From assembly GCF_014654785.1 (NCBI RefSeq), contig NZ_BNBD01000001.1:1054001-1118000 (forward strand): a stretch of 64,000 nucleotides of DNA. The letters run 5' to 3'. The stretch comes from Streptomyces mashuensis. Its GTDB lineage: Bacteria > Actinomycetota > Actinomycetes > Streptomycetales > Streptomycetaceae. A program made the translations under genes and the position numbers. Under the pieces are notes generated by a model that did no database searches, had not been told where the DNA came from, and saw only the letters and a list, made by a program, of their open reading frames with translations. This document shows, in pieces, positions 60,968-64,000 of this stretch. Each line of letters starts with the position of its first letter. Position 1 is the first letter of the stretch.

Positions 60968-61710
60968 CCCTGCTGCCCGTCCTGCGCTCCGAATGGCTCA
61001 AGATCCGCTCGCTGCGCCCGCTCCTGGCCGCCCTCGCCGGCGTCTTCGTCGCGACGGCCGGCATCACCGTGCTCGTGCACGCCATGGTCGGCAAGGCCGA
61101 GGCCGGCGGCCCGGACTTCGAACCCGTCGGCGGCTCCTACTACGGCCTCAACTTCGGCCACCTCGCCGCCGTCTGCTTCGGCGTCCTGGCGGTGGCGGGC
61201 GAGTACACGGACAACAAGGCCGTCCGGCTCTCCCTCATGGCCGTGCCCCGCCGCGGCCTGTTCTACGCCGCCAAGATGCTGGTCGTGGGCGCCGCCGCGC
61301 TGCCGGTCGGCCTGGCGACGGGGTTCGGCTGCTTCCTGGGCGCCCAGGCCCTGCTGGGGGAGTACGGCGTGGGCCTCGGGGCCGACGGCGCGCTGCGCTC
61401 GGCGGTCGGCTGCGGCCTGTACCTGACGCTGCTGACGCTGTTCTCCGCGGGCGTGGCGGCCGTCGTCCGCAGCCAGGTGGGGGCGCTGTGCCTGCTCACC
61501 CCCGTGGTGTTCCTCGTCTCGCCGGTCGTCGGCAGCATCGGTGCCGTACGCGACGTGGCCGCCTGGCTGCCGGACCGGGCCGGCCAGCAGATCCTGCACC
61601 CGCACCCAGACGGCCCGCTGGGCGCCTGGTCCGGCATGGCCGTGATGGCGCTGTGGACGGTGCTGGCCGTGGCCGCCGGCTGGTGGACGCTGCACCGGCG
61701 CGACGCCTGA
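60964..61710 (+). CDS. ABC-2-type permease
   Basis: A 248-residue membrane protein with about six hydrophobic helices: LLAALAGVFVATAGITVLVH, HLAAVCFGVLAVAGEYTDNK, KMLVVGAAALPVGLATGF, LYLTLLTLFSAGVAAVV, GALCLLTPVVFLVSPVVGS and a final one before the basic C-terminus. It forms the membrane half of the exporter with the ATPase encoded upstream. Confidence 0.92.
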   Translation: MTLLPVLRSEWLKIRSLRPLLAALAGVFVATAGITVLVHAMVGKAEAGGPDFEPVGGSYYGLNFGHLAAVCFGVLAVAGEYTDNKAVRLSLMAVPRRGLFYAAKMLVVGAAALPVGLATGFGCFLGAQALLGEYGVGLGADGALRSAVGCGLYLTLLTLFSAGVAAVVRSQVGALCLLTPVVFLVSPVVGSIGAVRDVAAWLPDRAGQQILHPHPDGPLGAWSGMAVMALWTVLAVAAGWWTLHRRDA

Positions 61711-61764
61711 ACGCCGGGCGCCCGCGGACCGGTCCGACGCCGACGCCTGAGGGCCGGTCCGGCG

Positions 61765-62340
61765 TCAGGCCCCCGCGGCCCGGTCCGCGGCCTCGCGCAG
61801 CCGCCCGAACTCCTCGGCCAGCGTCGCCGGCGTCCAGTGGGCGTTGAGGCCGCTGGGGTTGGGCAGGACCCAGATGCGGGTGCCGCCGATCGTGCGCTCC
61901 TGCGGACCGACCGCCGCGCCGCGGTCGCCGAACGCGACGCGGTACGCGGTCACCCCCACCACCGCGAGCCAGCGCGGGCGCAGCAGTTCCACCTTCGCGG
62001 TGAGGACGCGCCCGCCCTCGCGGAACTCCGCGTCGGACAGTTCACTGGCCTTGGCCGTGGCCCGGGCGACCACGTTCGTGATGCCCAGGCCGTACTCCAG
62101 CAGCTCCCGCTCCTCGTCCGGCCGCAGCTGCCGCGGCGTGAAGCCGGAGGCGTGCAGCGCGGGCCAGAAGCGGTTGCCGGGCCGGGCGAAGTGGTGGCCG
62201 GTGGCCGCCGACATCAGACCCGGGTTGATCCCGCAGAACAGCACCCGCAGGCCGTCCGCGGCCACGTCCGGGACGAGGCGGTCGCGGGCGGCCTCCAGTT
62301 CCTCGCGGGTGAGGCGGGGCGGCCAGGACGGACGGCTCAG
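61765..62340 (-). CDS. mug: Mismatch-specific uracil/thymine DNA glycosylase
   Basis: A 191-residue Mug-type glycosylase: LFCGINPGLMSAATGHHFARP, GNRFWPALHASGF, GITNVVARATAKASELS and LPNPSGLNAHW, the last two forming the base-flipping site. It excises uracil or thymine opposite guanine. No ATG or GTG lies near the conserved start. The best candidate is CTG at 62340, overlapping the purB stop as CTGA, which would give coupled translation from a rare start codon. Confidence 0.9.
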   Translation of the reverse strand: MSRPSWPPRLTREELEAARDRLVPDVAADGLRVLFCGINPGLMSAATGHHFARPGNRFWPALHASGFTPRQLRPDEERELLEYGLGITNVVARATAKASELSDAEFREGGRVLTAKVELLRPRWLAVVGVTAYRVAFGDRGAAVGPQERTIGGTRIWVLPNPSGLNAHWTPATLAEEFGRLREAADRAAGA

Positions 62341-63782
62341 AGGATCGCCCCGGGGGTGTACGCGGCGGCCTCCGGGCGCTCCTTGGCGATCGCCTCGATG
62401 CGGGCGACCACGGCACCGACCTGGTCGGCGGCCGCGCCGGTGAAGGAGAGCTTGTCGGCCATCAGGGCGTCCAGGGCGGCGCGGTCCAGCGGGATGCGCT
62501 CGTCGGCCGCGAGCCGGTCCAGCAGCTCGTTGCGCTCGGCGCCCTGCTCGCGCATGGCGAGCGCGGAGGCGACGGCGTGCTCCTTGATGACCTCGTGCGC
62601 GACCTCGCGGCCCACGCCCGCCCGCACCGCGCCCATCAGGACCTTGGTGGTGGCGAGGAACGGCAGGTAGCGGTCCAGCTCGCGGGCGACGACGGCGGGG
62701 AAGGCGCCGAACTCGTCCAGCACGGTGAGGAACGTCTCCAGCAGGCCGTCCAGCGCGAAGAACGCGTCCGGCAGCGCCACGCGGCGCACGACGGAGCACG
62801 ACACGTCGCCCTCGTTCCACTGGTCGCCGGCCAGCTCGCCGGTCATCGAGGCGTAGCCGCGCAGGATGACCATCAGGCCGTTGACCCGCTCGCAGGAGCG
62901 CGTGTTCATCTTGTGCGGCATCGCGGACGAGCCGACCTGGCCGGGCTTGAAGCCCTCGGTGACCAGTTCGTGGCCGGCCATGAGCCGGATCGTCCTCGCC
63001 AGCGAGGAGGGCGCGGCGGCCAGCTGCACCAGCGCGGTGACGACGTCGTAGTCGAGCGAGCGCGGGTAGACCTGGCCGACGGACGTGAAGGCGTGCCCGA
63101 AGCCGAGGTGCGCGGCGATGCGCTGCTCCAGCTCGGCGAGCTTGGCGGCGTCGCCGCCGAGCAGGTCGAGCATGTCCTGCGCCGTGCCGACGGGGCCCTT
63201 GATGCCGCGCAGGGGGTAGCGGGAGAGCAGGTCCTCGACGCGGCCGTAGGCCACGAGGAGCTCGTCGGCGGCGGTCGCGAAGCGCTTGCCGAGGGTGGTG
63301 GCCTGAGCGGCGACGTTGTGGGAGCGGCCGGCCATCACGAGCTCGGCGTGGTCGGCGGCCAGCCGGCCCAGGCGGGTGAGCACGGCGACGGTGCGGTCGC
63401 GCACGTGCTCCAGCGACAGCCGGATCTGCAGCTGCTCGACGTTCTCGGTCAGGTCGCGGGAGGTCATGCCCTTGTGGACCTGCTCGTGGCCGGCGAGGGC
63501 GTTGAACTCCTCGATGCGGGCCTTGACGTCGTGCCGGGTGACCTTCTCGCGCTCGGCGATCGAGGCGAGGTCGACCTGGTCCAGGACGCGCTCGTAGTCG
63601 GCGAGGGCCGCCTCCGGCACCTCGATCCCCAGGTCCTTCTGGGCACGCAGCACGGCCAGCCACAGCTGCCGCTCCAGCTTGACCTTGTGCTCGGGGGACC
63701 ACAGGACGGCGAGCCCGGGGGAGGCGTACCGCCCGGCCAGGACGTTGGGGATGCGGGGCTTGGAGGACACAGGTGCAGTCAC
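62337..63782 (-). CDS. purB: Adenylosuccinate lyase
   Basis: A 481-residue fumarase/aspartase-superfamily lyase of purine synthesis (SAICAR to AICAR, adenylosuccinate to AMP). Family signature GSSAMPHKMNTRSCERVNGL, TSRDLTENVEQLQIRLSLE in parts and AGRSHNVAAQATTLGKRFA in parts. It starts at 63782 and is followed by the overlapping glycosylase gene. Confidence 0.96.
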   Translation of the reverse strand: MTAPVSSKPRIPNVLAGRYASPGLAVLWSPEHKVKLERQLWLAVLRAQKDLGIEVPEAALADYERVLDQVDLASIAEREKVTRHDVKARIEEFNALAGHEQVHKGMTSRDLTENVEQLQIRLSLEHVRDRTVAVLTRLGRLAADHAELVMAGRSHNVAAQATTLGKRFATAADELLVAYGRVEDLLSRYPLRGIKGPVGTAQDMLDLLGGDAAKLAELEQRIAAHLGFGHAFTSVGQVYPRSLDYDVVTALVQLAAAPSSLARTIRLMAGHELVTEGFKPGQVGSSAMPHKMNTRSCERVNGLMVILRGYASMTGELAGDQWNEGDVSCSVVRRVALPDAFFALDGLLETFLTVLDEFGAFPAVVARELDRYLPFLATTKVLMGAVRAGVGREVAHEVIKEHAVASALAMREQGAERNELLDRLAADERIPLDRAALDALMADKLSFTGAAADQVGAVVARIEAIAKERPEAAAYTPGAIL

Positions 63783-63847
63783 GTGGCGTAAGTCTACTGG
63801 CGGATCGCGCAGGGCGGCGCCCCGGGTCGTTTCGTGCGTTGCTACGA

Positions 63848-63872
63848 GAGCCCGGCGGACCCCGCCGGGCTC
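63848..63872. terminator. Hairpin terminator
   Basis: Eleven-base arms GAGCCCGGCGG and CCGCCGGGCTC flank ACC, just past the stop of the partial leftward gene at the window end. Confidence 0.8.
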
Positions 63873-63881
63873 GCCCGCAGG

Positions 63882-64000
63882 TCAGCCCAGGGTCACCGGC
63901 AGCAGTGCGTTCGTGCCCGGGGTGGCGCCGGCGTGGGTGTCCGTGGTGAGCGCCTTGATGTTGACGGGCAGGACCCGTGTCGATTCGTGGTCCGAGGAGG
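63882..64000 (-). CDS. C-terminal end of an unidentified protein (partial)
   Basis: The last 39 codons of a leftward gene that continues beyond the window, ending in NALLPVTLG and a TGA at 63882-63884. The visible part (RVLPVNIKALTTDTHAGATP in parts) is not enough to assign a family. Confidence 0.6.
   Translation of the reverse strand, partial: SSDHESTRVLPVNIKALTTDTHAGATPGTNALLPVTLG

Noticed and set aside
1..64000. CRISPR arrays, transposases or rRNA genes
   Set aside because: No array of regularly spaced repeats, no transposase-like protein and no rRNA sequence was found on either strand.

Overview
The window is high-GC actinobacterial DNA, almost certainly Streptomyces. Genes are dense with extreme GC at third codon positions, many start with GTG or TTG, rare TTA (bldA) codons sit in regulatory genes, and SARP, ArpA-like receptor and AfsA-type genes are present. 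A familiar Streptomyces palindromic repeat lies at 55086-55216.

Positions 1-30000 hold a biosynthetic gene cluster. A TTA-containing SARP activator (826-1626) and a small hypothetical gene open it. A ten-gene leftward operon (11191 down to 1793) encodes an aldehyde dehydrogenase, an acyl-CoA-dehydrogenase-like N-hydroxylase candidate, a class III aminotransferase, a SRPBCC protein, a small membrane protein, a flavin reductase, a diiron oxygenase and a KAS III/ACP/KAS II set. A divergent rightward operon (11488-21338) encodes a free carrier protein, a single-module type I PKS, an AMP-dependent acyl ligase, a luciferase-like oxidoreductase and a type II thioesterase with Cys as nucleophile. Next come a serine-type class II tRNA-like gene (22096-22184), a diacylglycerol-kinase-like gene, a SnoaL-like gene and an MmgE/PrpD gene.

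The set N-hydroxylase + flavin reductase + small membrane protein + diiron enzyme + lipid-kinase-like + MmgE/PrpD is the valanimycin toolkit (VlmH, VlmR, VlmO, VlmB, VlmJ, VlmK). My reading is that the cluster makes an aliphatic azoxy compound. Its amine would come from a fatty-acyl/polyketide chain (thioester to aldehyde to amine to hydroxylamine), be joined to serine, and then be rearranged to N-N and oxidised to azoxy. The seryl-transferase (VlmA) and seryl-tRNA synthetase (VlmL) are not seen here, which makes the embedded tRNA-like gene the most interesting object in the window. Three promoters (leftward operon, rightward operon, tRNA/kinase operon) each carry three TCAG-type heptamers at exact 11-bp spacing, the signature of SARP binding.

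Positions 25364-29965 form a signalling module: two ArpA-like receptors, an AfsA-type synthase, an acyl-CoA-dehydrogenase-like flavoenzyme and a HAD phosphatase. ARE-like operators lie at 26104, 27972 and upstream of the SARP gene at 678. The implied cascade is autoinducer to receptor release to SARP to the three biosynthetic promoters, with bldA control through TTA codons.

Positions 29734-34941 hold an alpha/beta hydrolase lacking its catalytic Ser, a DHA2 exporter, a P450 and two TetR regulators; whether they belong to the cluster is uncertain. From about 35 kb onward the content is ordinary: a TVP38-like membrane protein, a truncated EF-Tu-like protein, DedA, an EamA exporter, YigZ, SbcDC, Lrp, a DUF885 protease-like protein, an ACT-GNAT protein, a flavoprotein disulfide reductase, an ECF41 sigma factor, SDR, GntR and ROK regulators, a two-component system with an ABC exporter, Mug, PurB and the end of an unidentified gene.
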